From Candidatus Omnitrophota bacterium (GTDB lineage: Bacteria; Omnitrophota; Gorgyraeia; 2-01-FULL-45-10): a DNA stretch of 13,239 nucleotides. The stretch lies in the NCBI GenBank assembly GCA_026387135.1, contig JAPLMH010000131.1, positions 1 through 13,239 on the forward strand. The letters are read 5' to 3'. The position numbers were made by a program, and so were the translations under genes. Of this stretch, positions 1 to 7,480 are shown one piece after another (the stretch's first letter is position 1; every line of letters begins with the position of its first letter). The notes beneath the pieces are model-generated. The model was not told the DNA's origin and made no database searches. It saw only the letters and a list, made by a program, of their open reading frames with translations.

Positions 1-80
1 TTGGCGCCTACATAAAGGATGCCAGCATAGAATCGCAGCCCGCGACAGAGGAATTCGAAGGATTCGATATAAGGTTTTAA
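1..80 (+). CDS. 3' end of an unidentified upstream gene (partial)
   Basis: Reading from base 3, the frame gives 25 codons (beginning GAYIKDASIESQ) and stops at TAA 78-80, five bases before the ligA start. The stop just upstream of ligA and the tight spacing match the rest of the operon, so this is probably the true tail of a coding gene. The last residues, FEGFDIRF, end in Phe with Ile at -3 and Phe at -5. This weakly resembles the C-terminal signature of outer-membrane beta-barrel proteins, but 25 residues are too few to name a family. The ligA frame is also open back to the window edge, so frame choice rests on the stop position and spacing only. Confidence 0.45.
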   Translation, partial: GAYIKDASIESQPATEEFEGFDIRF

Positions 81-85
81 TACAT

Positions 86-2092
86 ATGCAGAAAGACAGT
101 GTTAAAAAAGAGATGGAGGCTTTGAGGGAAAAGATAAGAGAGAATGACGATCTCTACTACGTCCTCAATAAGCCCGTCATCTCCGACCATGAGTACGATA
201 TATTGTACAGGAAGTTAAAAGAGCTTGAGGATGCGAACCCTGAGCTGATCACACCGGACTCTCCCACGCAGCGCGTAGGAGGCCATCCCGCCGAAGGTTT
301 TGCAGTAGTAAAGCATATAGTCCCCATGATGAGTATGGATAACACGTATTCTGCCGCGGAGTTGAAGGAATTTGACGAACGTGTGCGCAAGAACCTCAAA
401 GACGAAGAATATGAATATGTAGTGGAGTTAAAATTCGACGGTGTCAGCATATCGCTTCTATATGATAAAGGTCGCTGGATAAGAGGCGCGACCAGAGGCG
501 ACGGCATGGAAGGCGACGACGTATCGAATAATCTCAAGACCATACGCTCCATACCGCTGAAATTTAATGAAAAAGTGAAGAAGATCCCCGCCCGGGTTGA
601 ACTGCGCGGCGAAGTCTATATGACAAAGGACGTATTTGCGTCGATAAACCGCGAGAAGGAGAAGGCGGGCGAAGAGCCCTTCAAAAATCCGAGGAACGCG
701 GCGGCGGGATCGCTCAAATTGCTCGACCCCAGGATCGTGGCAAAGAGGCGCCTCAATATATTCATATGGGGATTGGGTTACTGCGAAGGAGCGGATTTTG
801 ACAAGCATACCGACCTGCTCGAATATCTTAAAGAAGCGGGGTTCAGGGTAAATCCGCATTTTAAGCTATGCAAAAATATAGATGGTGTCATTGAATTCTG
901 CGATTCGTGGGAAGCGAAGAGAGAAAAATTAGAGTTTGAGATAGACGGCATGGTAGTCAAAGTGAACGATCTGAAACAGAGACAGATGCTGGGAAGCACT
1001 TCGAAGAGCCCTCGCTGGGCGATAGCATATAAATTTCCCGCCGAAAAAGCGCTTACCGAAGTAGAAGATATAATAATACAGGTGGGCAGGACCGGTACGA
1101 TAACGCCTGTGGCGATACTGAAGCCGGTGCATCTTTCAGGCTCTACTGTGTCGAGGGCGACTCTGCATAATTTTGACGAGATAGAGAGGCTGGATGTCAG
1201 GATCGGCGATAAGGTCTATGTTGAAAAGTCCGGGGAGATAATCCCGAAAGTCCTCGGCGTAGCCAAGAAGAAGAGAACTGGCAAAGAGAAGAGTTTTCCG
1301 CTCCCTAAAGTATGCCCCGCATGCGCCTCAAAACTTCACTCCGCTCCGGATGAGGTGGCGCTGCGTTGCGAGAACGTCGGATGCCCCGCTCAGATAAAGG
1401 AGAGGATATTGCACTTTGCCTCGAGAGATGCCATGGACATAGAAGGCATGGGCACCGCCATCACGGATCAGCTCGTAGATAAAGGATTGATAAAGGATTA
1501 CGCTGACATATACTATCTTAAGATGGATGATATCAGGAAGCTCGAGAGGATGGCCGAAAAGAGCGCCGCTAACTTATTGAGCGCCATAGAAAAGAGTAAA
1601 TCCAACGATCTGAACCGGCTTATATACGCCCTCGGTATAAGATACGTGGGCGAACATTCCGCGTGGGTCCTTGCCCAGCACTTCGGCTCTATCGGCAAAC
1701 TGTCGGGCGCCGGCGTCGATGAGCTTACCGGGATACGCGAGATAGGGCCCGTAATGGCGGGATCGATAAGCGATTTCTTCTCCAACAAAGAGAACATGAA
1801 GATACTGAAGAGATTATCCGAAACCAACATTAAGATGTCCCAGGCCGGTTTAAGGGCGGCCGGCGGCGCTCTTGAAGGCAAGGCCGTAGTGATAACCGGA
1901 ACTCTTAAGAATTACAGCCGCAGCCGGGCAGAGGAGCTCGTGAGAAAGCTCGGAGGGAACCCGTCGTCCAGCGTCAGTAAGAATACGTATTTTGTGGTGG
2001 CCGGAGAGGAACCCGGATCGAAGATAGAGAAGGCAAAAGCCCTCGGCGTTAAAATAATAGATGAAGAAGAGTTCAAGAAAATAGCGGGGTGA
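86..2092 (+). CDS. ligA: NAD+-dependent DNA ligase LigA
   Basis: LigA seals nicks in duplex DNA using NAD+ as the adenylate donor, during Okazaki fragment joining and repair. The 668-residue length is that of a full family member. Domains in order: the Ia NAD-binding domain at the N-terminus (ISDHEYDILY, then PDSPTQRVGG), the adenylation domain with the active-site lysine K116 in ELKFDGVS followed by GATRGDGMEGDDV, the OB fold (QVGRTGTITPVA), a four-cysteine zinc finger (C410, C413, C428, C433), helix-hairpin-helix repeats (for example GIREIGPVMAGSI), and a C-terminal BRCT domain beginning LEGKAVVITGTL. All key residues I looked for are present. The ATG at 86 gives the usual family N-terminus, although only a weak AAGG (71-74) lies upstream. 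Its stop overlaps a possible GTG start of the next gene. Confidence 0.98.
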   Translation: MQKDSVKKEMEALREKIRENDDLYYVLNKPVISDHEYDILYRKLKELEDANPELITPDSPTQRVGGHPAEGFAVVKHIVPMMSMDNTYSAAELKEFDERVRKNLKDEEYEYVVELKFDGVSISLLYDKGRWIRGATRGDGMEGDDVSNNLKTIRSIPLKFNEKVKKIPARVELRGEVYMTKDVFASINREKEKAGEEPFKNPRNAAAGSLKLLDPRIVAKRRLNIFIWGLGYCEGADFDKHTDLLEYLKEAGFRVNPHFKLCKNIDGVIEFCDSWEAKREKLEFEIDGMVVKVNDLKQRQMLGSTSKSPRWAIAYKFPAEKALTEVEDIIIQVGRTGTITPVAILKPVHLSGSTVSRATLHNFDEIERLDVRIGDKVYVEKSGEIIPKVLGVAKKKRTGKEKSFPLPKVCPACASKLHSAPDEVALRCENVGCPAQIKERILHFASRDAMDIEGMGTAITDQLVDKGLIKDYADIYYLKMDDIRKLERMAEKSAANLLSAIEKSKSNDLNRLIYALGIRYVGEHSAWVLAQHFGSIGKLSGAGVDELTGIREIGPVMAGSISDFFSNKENMKILKRLSETNIKMSQAGLRAAGGALEGKAVVITGTLKNYSRSRAEELVRKLGGNPSSSVSKNTYFVVAGEEPGSKIEKAKALGVKIIDEEEFKKIAG

Positions 2093-2661
2093 AAAAAATG
2101 AGAAGATGGGTATCTTTGTTATTGATATTGGTGGTCGCCATGAGCCTCGCGGGCTGCGGTGAAGAATGGAGGAAGAAGTTCGTCAGGAAGAAGAAGGATG
2201 TTGCGAAGAAGCCCCGCATATACCAGACCAAACGGTATACCAAAGAACCTACGGAGTCTTTGTATTCAAAGCACTACAACTATAGCATATCGTGGCTTTC
2301 AGAGCTTGCCGATGATCTCGGGCAGAACAGCAAGAAGGACTCGCGATGCATAGAGGAGGCGCTCGACCAGGTCGGGGAGCTGCAGATCTTCCTCGTTCCG
2401 GAAAAGGCAAAGGAACTCGATAAGCACATTAACAGGCTCAAGGAGGTCCGCGACCTCATCATAAGGCATGATCTGGGACAGGCGAATATGGACTATGCCA
2501 GGAGGACGGTCGAAAGAGAAGAGAGGTTCCTAAGGACAGAGTTCTATTACAATAAGATAAAGAAGTATATGAGGAAGTCGTTCGACGAGAAGGAAGAGGG
2601 CGAGATGGAGGAGGTTGAAGCTAAGGAGGCGGCAGGGGCGGCTGTGGTAAAAGGTGGATGA
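2089..2661 (+). CDS. Small charged helical lipoprotein, function unknown
   Basis: I do not recognise the family. The N-terminus is a lipoprotein signal: basic MKKMRRW, a hydrophobic stretch LLLILVVAM, then lipobox SLAGC with the lipidated cysteine at residue 23. Glycine at +2 gives no inner-membrane retention signal of the Asp type, so outer-membrane anchoring is plausible in a diderm. The mature 168 residues are highly charged and predicted helical, with a Lys/Arg-rich start (RKKFVRKKKDVAKK), a central coiled-coil-like section (about residues 65-165), and an acidic, Ala-rich tail. Start choice is uncertain: GTG 2089 overlaps the ligA stop, while ATG 2098 (MRRW...) has a better ribosome site, GGGGTGA, just upstream. 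Both starts keep the signal peptide. It overlaps the next gene by eight bases, so translation is probably coupled. The context does not reveal its role. Confidence 0.85.
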   Translation: MKKMRRWVSLLLILVVAMSLAGCGEEWRKKFVRKKKDVAKKPRIYQTKRYTKEPTESLYSKHYNYSISWLSELADDLGQNSKKDSRCIEEALDQVGELQIFLVPEKAKELDKHINRLKEVRDLIIRHDLGQANMDYARRTVEREERFLRTEFYYNKIKKYMRKSFDEKEEGEMEEVEAKEAAGAAVVKGG

Positions 2662-3271
2662 TTTTAATGTGGATAGGCTCGAGGTCGGGCCGATGGGCGC
2701 GAATTGCTATATTGTAACCCACACCCCCACAAAAGACGCCTGTATTATAGATCCTGGCGGTGAGCCGGAACGCATAATGGATTTTATTAAGAAGAACGGA
2801 CTTAAACCCAAATTTATAATGAATACCCACGGCCACGGCGACCATATCATCGGTAACGGTTATTTCGGCGTACCGATATATATCCACAGGCTGGAAAAAG
2901 ATTTCCTGACGGACCCCGCCCTGAACTTATCGGGTGCATTTGGCTTATCTATTAAGACCCCTAAGGCCTCGAAGCTTCTAGAAGACGGTGATAAGGTCTA
3001 TCTGAACGATCTGGAGTTTGAGATATTGCATACACCGGGCCATACGCCCGGAGGCATATCTATAAAGCTGGATGGCGTTGTATTTACGGGCGACACTCTC
3101 TTTGCCGGCACTGTCGGGCGGACCGACCTTCCGGATGGGGATGAGAAAGTCCTGCTCGGATCGATAAGGAGTAAATTACTTACTCTCGATGACGATACCG
3201 TGGTATATCCGGGCCACGGGCAGGAATCGACGATAGGGACCGAGAAGGAGTCCAACCCATTCCTCAAATAA
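2654..3271 (+). CDS. Metallo-beta-lactamase-fold hydrolase (glyoxalase II-like, YcbL/YqgX type)
   Basis: A 205-residue MBL-fold hydrolase of the glyoxalase II-like group. The metal-binding motif is complete: THGHGDH (H59, H61, D63, H64), H130 in HTPGHTPGG, D147 in FTGDTLF and H188 in YPGHGQ. The segment GTVGRTDLPDGDE and the tail PGHGQESTIGTEKESNPFL are typical of the short YcbL/YqgX-like enzymes, which lack the extra C-terminal glutathione-binding domain of classical GloB. The true substrate is not known; hydrolysis of a thioester such as S-lactoylglutathione is only one possibility. The start is GTG at 2654, overlapping the lipoprotein stop. A second GTG at 2669 is the alternative, with AAGGTGG (2651-2657) lying 11 bases before it. 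The gene ends five bases before xerD. Confidence 0.93.
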   Translation: MDDFNVDRLEVGPMGANCYIVTHTPTKDACIIDPGGEPERIMDFIKKNGLKPKFIMNTHGHGDHIIGNGYFGVPIYIHRLEKDFLTDPALNLSGAFGLSIKTPKASKLLEDGDKVYLNDLEFEILHTPGHTPGGISIKLDGVVFTGDTLFAGTVGRTDLPDGDEKVLLGSIRSKLLTLDDDTVVYPGHGQESTIGTEKESNPFLK

Positions 3272-3276
3272 AGGCG

Positions 3277-4155
3277 TTGCTCGAAGAATTTTTAAATTAT
3301 CTCTCGGTCGAAAGAGGCTTGAGTAAGAATACGATATCCTCTTACAGTTCGGACCTCTTCTCCTTTATCAATTATTTGGAGAGTAAGGGCGTTATGGACA
3401 TGGAGAAGATAAAGAGGGACGATATAACGAAATATCTCATGCACTTGAAGGACAAGGGCCTGTCAGGGAATTCGGTATCGCGGGCGCTTGTGGCGATAAA
3501 GATGTTCTACAAATTTCTGGCGCAGGAGCGTTTTATAAAGGATGATGTTGCTGGCATATTGGAGTCCCCTAAGTTGATACGCCCGCTTCCAAATGTGCTG
3601 AATGTGGCCGAGGTCACGAAGCTTTTGCAGGCGCCTGATACAAAGAGCTGGATGGGGATACGGGACAGGGCTGCGCTGGAGCTGATGTACGCTACCGGCA
3701 TGCGCGTCTCGGAGATGGTGGAGCTGGGGACCGGCACGCTGAATCTCGATGTAGGGTTCATAAAGTGTAAGGGTAAGGGCGATAAAGAGAGAATGGTCCC
3801 GATAGGTTCCGAGGCCCGGAAAGCTATTTCGCGTTATATGGAGAAGGTGAGGCCCTCGCTCTTAAAGAGCAGGACCGACAGTCATCTCTTCCTCACCAGG
3901 CTGGGAAAGAAGGTCTCTAGGCAATCTTTCTGGAAGATGATGAAGAAGTACGCCAAGACGGCAAAGATAAGGAAAGAGATAGCTCCGCACACCTTGAGGC
4001 ATTCGTTCGCGACGCATCTATTGGAGCGCGGGGCTGACTTGAGAGTAGTGCAGGAGATGCTGGGCCACTCCGATATCGCGACTACCCAGATCTATACGCA
4101 TATTGACAAAGGAAGGTTAAAATCGATCCACAAACAGTTCCACCCAAGACCCTAA
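3277..4155 (+). CDS. xerD: Tyrosine recombinase, XerD type
   Basis: A 292-residue site-specific tyrosine recombinase that probably resolves chromosome dimers at a dif site, together with FtsK. The N-terminal SAM-like core-binding domain (LEEFLNYLSVERGLSKNTI) precedes the catalytic domain. The whole catalytic set is visible: R143 (GMRVSE), K170 (GKGDKER), H238 and R241 (HTLRHSFATHLL), H264 (LGHSD) and the nucleophile Y273 (TQIYTH). The C-terminal RLKSIHKQFHPRP matches XerD rather than XerC tails. The start is TTG at 3277, which fits the family N-terminus; no better ATG exists. After the catalytic arginine the sequence reads ELGTGTLNLDVGF, where most family members have a sequence like LKLSDINLDVGF, a small local divergence. 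No attachment site or integrated element surrounds it, so a housekeeping role is more likely than a phage integrase. A second Xer gene is not in the window. Confidence 0.95.
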   Translation: MLEEFLNYLSVERGLSKNTISSYSSDLFSFINYLESKGVMDMEKIKRDDITKYLMHLKDKGLSGNSVSRALVAIKMFYKFLAQERFIKDDVAGILESPKLIRPLPNVLNVAEVTKLLQAPDTKSWMGIRDRAALELMYATGMRVSEMVELGTGTLNLDVGFIKCKGKGDKERMVPIGSEARKAISRYMEKVRPSLLKSRTDSHLFLTRLGKKVSRQSFWKMMKKYAKTAKIRKEIAPHTLRHSFATHLLERGADLRVVQEMLGHSDIATTQIYTHIDKGRLKSIHKQFHPRP

Positions 4156-4170
4156 AGAAGGAATATTGAT

Positions 4171-5463
4171 ATGAAGAATCTACACGATAAGATGCAGCAT
4201 TGTTTTTCAGAGAGCACCATGATGCTTTTGAAGAAGGTAGGCGATATCAGTAAGCGCATGGACTACAAGGCCTATCTTATCGGCGGCACGGTGAGGGACC
4301 TCTTCCTGTGCAAAGAGAATCTCGATATAGATATCGTTATAGAGGGCGATGCCATACACTTCGGCGAAAAGTTGGCGCACGATATTCACGGCATAATAAT
4401 CTCGCATAAAAGGTTCGGCACATGCACAGTCACAACACCCGAATATATAAAGATCGATTTTGCGACGGCGCGCCGGGAGACTTACGCAAAGCCTGCGGCC
4501 CTGCCCACGGTGGAGTTCAGCTCATTCAGGGACGATCTGGCCCGCCGGGATTTTACCGTGAACGCTATGGCCATAAGCCTGAATGATGGAGACTTTGGTC
4601 ATCTGATAGACTTTTTTGACGTCGTGGGCGATATTGAAAGGAAGCAGATAAAAGCGCTGCACAACAAAAGCTTTGTGGACGATCCCACCAGGATATTACG
4701 CGGCATACGTCTGGAGAAGAGGCTCGGATTCACTATAGAACCCCATACGGCGAGCCTCATGCGCAAGTCGATCGAGAAAGAGAGATATAAGAGGGTGGAA
4801 GAGCCGCGCTTGCGCGACGAGATAATGCTTATTCTGAAAGAGAAGGAACCCTTTCATATAATAGAGAGGATGGACGAATTCCGGGCGCTTAAGATAATAC
4901 ATCCGTACTTGAAGCTTCATAAAGGACTAAACGAAACATTTACGGCTATAGACGAGGCCTGCGGCTGGTATAATGAAAACAGTCCCAGGAAGAGATCGAT
5001 CGAGAAGTGGCTGATATATCTCATGGCGCTCTTCGAAGACGTAAGTCACGACGGCATGCTCTACTTCGCCAATAAATTTGAATTTAAGCGCGGCGAGAGG
5101 CTGAGGATGCTCTCCTATAAGAAACAGGGCAGAAAAGTCCTTAAGACGCTCAACGCCAAAAGGAAGATCCTGCCGAGCAAGATCTATCATTTATTGGAGC
5201 CGTTATCGCACGAGGTCACTCTTCTTTTGATGGCGGTATCGCGTTCGGATATAGGCAAAGGGCGCATAATGGAGTTCTTCCATAAATACAACGGAATGCG
5301 CACGTCGGCGAGGGGCGAAGATATAAAGGCCCTTGGGGTAAAGGCGGGGCCGCATTTCGCCAAGATCATGGAAAAGATGCTCCATAAGAAGCTCGACGGC
5401 ATACTTATAACTAAGGAAGCCGAAATAGAATATGCTAAAAAATTGGCAAAGAGGAGACTATGA
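4171..5463 (+). CDS. cca: CCA tRNA nucleotidyltransferase / poly(A) polymerase family protein
   Basis: A class II nucleotidyltransferase that would add CCA, or part of it, to tRNA 3' ends. Head-domain motifs are clear: YLIGGTVRD (G38, G39, R42, D43), the metal-binding pair D52 and D54 in LDIDIVIEGDA, the NTP-recognition motif RRDFTVNAMA (R125, R126, D127), and DPTRILRGIR from D171 onward. The C-terminal half is helical neck/body/tail, ending GEDIKALGVKAG and LDGILITKEAE, which is typical of bacterial CCA/PAP proteins. At 430 residues it is a standalone enzyme without the fused CBS-DHH domains found in some lineages. Sequence alone does not separate full CCA-adding, CC- or A-adding enzymes and poly(A) polymerase. 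The ATG at 4171 is preceded by GAAGGA about 8 bases upstream. Its stop overlaps the rbfA start as ATGA. Confidence 0.93.
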   Translation: MKNLHDKMQHCFSESTMMLLKKVGDISKRMDYKAYLIGGTVRDLFLCKENLDIDIVIEGDAIHFGEKLAHDIHGIIISHKRFGTCTVTTPEYIKIDFATARRETYAKPAALPTVEFSSFRDDLARRDFTVNAMAISLNDGDFGHLIDFFDVVGDIERKQIKALHNKSFVDDPTRILRGIRLEKRLGFTIEPHTASLMRKSIEKERYKRVEEPRLRDEIMLILKEKEPFHIIERMDEFRALKIIHPYLKLHKGLNETFTAIDEACGWYNENSPRKRSIEKWLIYLMALFEDVSHDGMLYFANKFEFKRGERLRMLSYKKQGRKVLKTLNAKRKILPSKIYHLLEPLSHEVTLLLMAVSRSDIGKGRIMEFFHKYNGMRTSARGEDIKALGVKAGPHFAKIMEKMLHKKLDGILITKEAEIEYAKKLAKRRL

Positions 5464-5834
5464 GCAGACTTAGACCCGAGAGAGTTCAGGAGGCGCTCAG
5501 GCAGGAGATCAGCAAGGTCGCCCTGGAAGAGATAAAGGATCCCAGGATAGGATTCCTTACGATAACCAAAGTGGAGCTTACCAAAGATCTGCGTTTCGCA
5601 AAAGTCTATTTCAGCGTCCTTGGAGGCGCCAAGGAGAAGGCCTTGGCATTAAAGGGCCTGAATAGCGCCAAGGGATATATAAAGGGCATAGTGGCCGACA
5701 GGATAAAATTGAGGCTCGTACCCGATCTTTCGTTCAGGATAGACGAGTCGATAGAGCACACCAAAGAGATATATGATCTGTTTGAAAAGATAAAGAAGAA
5801 AGATAAAGGTGAACCCGATGCGGGAAGTGATTGA
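5460..5834 (+). CDS. rbfA: 30S ribosome-binding factor RbfA
   Basis: RbfA binds the 30S precursor and helps late 16S rRNA maturation, including cold adaptation. At 124 residues it is a normal length. It is one KH-type domain: RLRPERVQEALRQEISKVAL is the classical first helix, followed by IKDPRIGFLTITKVELTKDL and the RFAKVYFSVLGG strand. The Ala-x-Gly kink lies in LNSAKGYIKG, and LRLVPDLSFRIDESIEH closes the fold. The ATG sits in an ATGA overlap with the upstream gene, with GAGGAG directly upstream as ribosome site. It is followed by nrnA, truB and ribF, the usual partners of rbfA, but infB and nusA, which commonly precede it, are absent; a CCA/PAP gene precedes it here. Confidence 0.97.
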   Translation: MSRLRPERVQEALRQEISKVALEEIKDPRIGFLTITKVELTKDLRFAKVYFSVLGGAKEKALALKGLNSAKGYIKGIVADRIKLRLVPDLSFRIDESIEHTKEIYDLFEKIKKKDKGEPDAGSD

Positions 5835-6795
5835 GGCGATAAAGAAGGGTAAACGTTTTCTGGTGACGGCCCATGTGAATGTGGAGGGCGACGCGCTGGG
5901 CAGCCAGCTTGCGATGAAGGAGCTCCTGATGGGCATGGGTAAAGAAGCCTTCATACTCGACAGCGATCCCGTGCCTGAGCATTACAGATTCCTGCCAAAG
6001 GCATCCGAAGTATCCAATAAATTTGATAAGGTCGGCGCTTTCGATGCCGCCGTAGTCCTCGACTGTCCTACGCTCAACAGGACCGGGAAGGTAAGGGACG
6101 TGATAAAATCGCAGGCCGTACCTATTATAAATATAGATCATCATATATCGAACGAGAAGTTTGGCAGTGTTAATTGGGTAGAGCCCAACGCAAGTAGCGC
6201 GGGCGAGATGGTATTCAGGCTCTTTAAAGAGACGGGCGTCAAGATGACGAAAGAGGTTGCTCTTTCGCTTTACATAGCGATACTTACCGATACGGGTTCT
6301 TTCAATTACGACAACACTTCAAGCGCCACGCATGAGATAGCGGGAGAGCTCTTAGGGTACGGGCTCGATCCGGCTGTAGTCTCGGAGAGCGTTTATGAGC
6401 GAAGGTCGGTAAAAGATATAAATCTGCTCGGCCTTGTCCTGGCCACTATACGCGTCAATAAGAGCGGTATGATAGCGCATTTAGAAGTGACAAAAGATAT
6501 GCTCAAAAAAACCGGTGCGGACCTGGCTAAATCCGAAGGTCTCATAAACTTCGCCAGGTCGATTGACGGCGTCAAGGTCGCGATCTTGTTCAAGGAAGAT
6601 CAGCAGGAGAAGGGCAAAATAAACATAAGTTTCAGGTCAAAGGGCAATGGTGACGCGGCAGACGTTAACAAGATAGCCGCGATATTCGGCGGCGGCGGCC
6701 ATGCCAAGGCATCGGGCTGCATAGTGGCCGGAAGCCTTAAAGAGGTGAAGAAGAAGGTCCTCGCGCAGGTCGAAGCATCGCTGAAAGATAAATAG
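5818..6795 (+). CDS. nrnA: DHH/DHHA1 phosphoesterase, NrnA-like (oligoribonuclease / pAp phosphatase)
   Basis: An NrnA-type enzyme that degrades nanoRNAs of a few nucleotides and dephosphorylates pAp, in the cytoplasm with Mn2+. Numbered from ATG 5818 the protein has 325 residues. Motif I is THVNVEGDALGS (H19, E23, D25), motif II the LDCP aspartate D82, motif III the eponymous DHH (D107, H108, H109) and motif IV D158 in TDTGSF; the DHHA1 domain carries GGGGHAKASGC (H295). Motif I has Glu23 where Asp is usual at a metal ligand. I chose ATG 5818 because AAAGGTGA ends five bases before it and the family usually begins close to VIEAIKKGKRFLVTAH; an in-frame GTG at 5809 is the alternative. It overlaps the end of rbfA by 17 bases. 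Some relatives act on cyclic dinucleotide products instead, so exact substrate is open. Confidence 0.93.
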   Translation: MREVIEAIKKGKRFLVTAHVNVEGDALGSQLAMKELLMGMGKEAFILDSDPVPEHYRFLPKASEVSNKFDKVGAFDAAVVLDCPTLNRTGKVRDVIKSQAVPIINIDHHISNEKFGSVNWVEPNASSAGEMVFRLFKETGVKMTKEVALSLYIAILTDTGSFNYDNTSSATHEIAGELLGYGLDPAVVSESVYERRSVKDINLLGLVLATIRVNKSGMIAHLEVTKDMLKKTGADLAKSEGLINFARSIDGVKVAILFKEDQQEKGKINISFRSKGNGDAADVNKIAAIFGGGGHAKASGCIVAGSLKEVKKKVLAQVEASLKDK

Positions 6796-6802
6796 TAGTA
6801 CC

Positions 6803-7480
6803 ATGGATGGAATACTCATAGTTGATAAGCCTCAGGGGTGCACCAGCCACGATATTGTGGACTTTATCAGAAAGAAGTTCGGGCTGAAGAAGGTCGGCCA
6901 CGCCGGCACGCTTGACCCGATGGCAACCGGCGTACTCGTTGTCCTCATAGGTAAGTCCACCAAATTATCCAACTCATTCCTTAGCGCCGACAAAGAATAC
7001 GACGCCACGCTGATGCTCGGCGGTACCTCTGATACGGGCGATGCGTGGGGCAAGATCACTCCCGGGGTTTCAACGCCAGGGGTTGAAAATGGTATTATAG
7101 AGAATGTTTTTAAGAGATTCATAGGGCCCATCGAACAGGTGCCGCCGGCGTATTCCGCTGTAAAATTTAAGGGCAGGAAACTGTACGAATTCGCCAGAAA
7201 AGGAATTGAAGTCAAGGTTGAGCCGAGAAAGATAGTCATAAAAGAACTAAAAATATATAAGATAGACGGACAAGAGGTATCTTTCATTGCTACATGTTCA
7301 AAAGGCACCTATATCAGGCAGCTATGCATAGATATAGGTAAGGAGCTCGAGTGCGGCGCTTATCTATCGAGGCTTCGCAGGACCAGATCAGGTGATTTTA
7401 CAATCAAAGAGGCCACTGCTCTGGAAGAATTGAAGGCTATGGATACAGAGACATTAAAAAAGAGGCTAAGATCAGCATGA
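6803..7480 (+). CDS. truB: tRNA pseudouridine(55) synthase TruB
   Basis: TruB converts U55 in the T-loop of tRNAs to pseudouridine. The N-terminus GILIVDKPQGCTSHDIV and the catalytic motif VGHAGTLDPMATG are diagnostic, with catalytic aspartate D38. EYDATLMLGGTSDTGDAWG, VPPAYSAVKFKGRKLYEFAR and CSKGTYIRQLCIDIG are further family blocks. At 225 residues it is on the short side: the catalytic core is complete, but no C-terminal PUA-like domain is present, as in other short bacterial TruBs. After the GDAWGKI block there is a small insertion encoding TPGVSTPGVE, whose DNA is a 15-base tandem near-repeat and also a hairpin (listed separately). The ATG at 6803 lies seven bases after nrnA and has no obvious Shine-Dalgarno sequence, which suggests coupling to nrnA. 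The stop overlaps the ribF start as ATGA. Confidence 0.97.
   Translation: MDGILIVDKPQGCTSHDIVDFIRKKFGLKKVGHAGTLDPMATGVLVVLIGKSTKLSNSFLSADKEYDATLMLGGTSDTGDAWGKITPGVSTPGVENGIIENVFKRFIGPIEQVPPAYSAVKFKGRKLYEFARKGIEVKVEPRKIVIKELKIYKIDGQEVSFIATCSKGTYIRQLCIDIGKELECGAYLSRLRRTRSGDFTIKEATALEELKAMDTETLKKRLRSA
7058..7088 (+). repeat. 15-base tandem near-repeat forming a palindrome inside truB
   Basis: Bases 7058-7072 and 7073-7087 match at 11 of 15 positions and encode TPGVS-TPGVE. Within them TTTCAAC (7068-7074) and GTTGAAA (7082-7088) are perfect inverted repeats around a 7-base loop. The insert falls in a variable position of TruB and keeps the frame. Confidence 0.6.

Noticed and set aside
425..445. 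KFDG instead of KIDG at the LigA active site
   Set aside because: This is a common variant in bacterial LigA and the catalytic lysine is present.
3277..4155. Tyrosine recombinase as the integrase of a mobile element
   Set aside because: Its tail and full motif set match housekeeping XerD, it is embedded in a core operon, and no attachment sites, tRNA gene or phage genes flank it.
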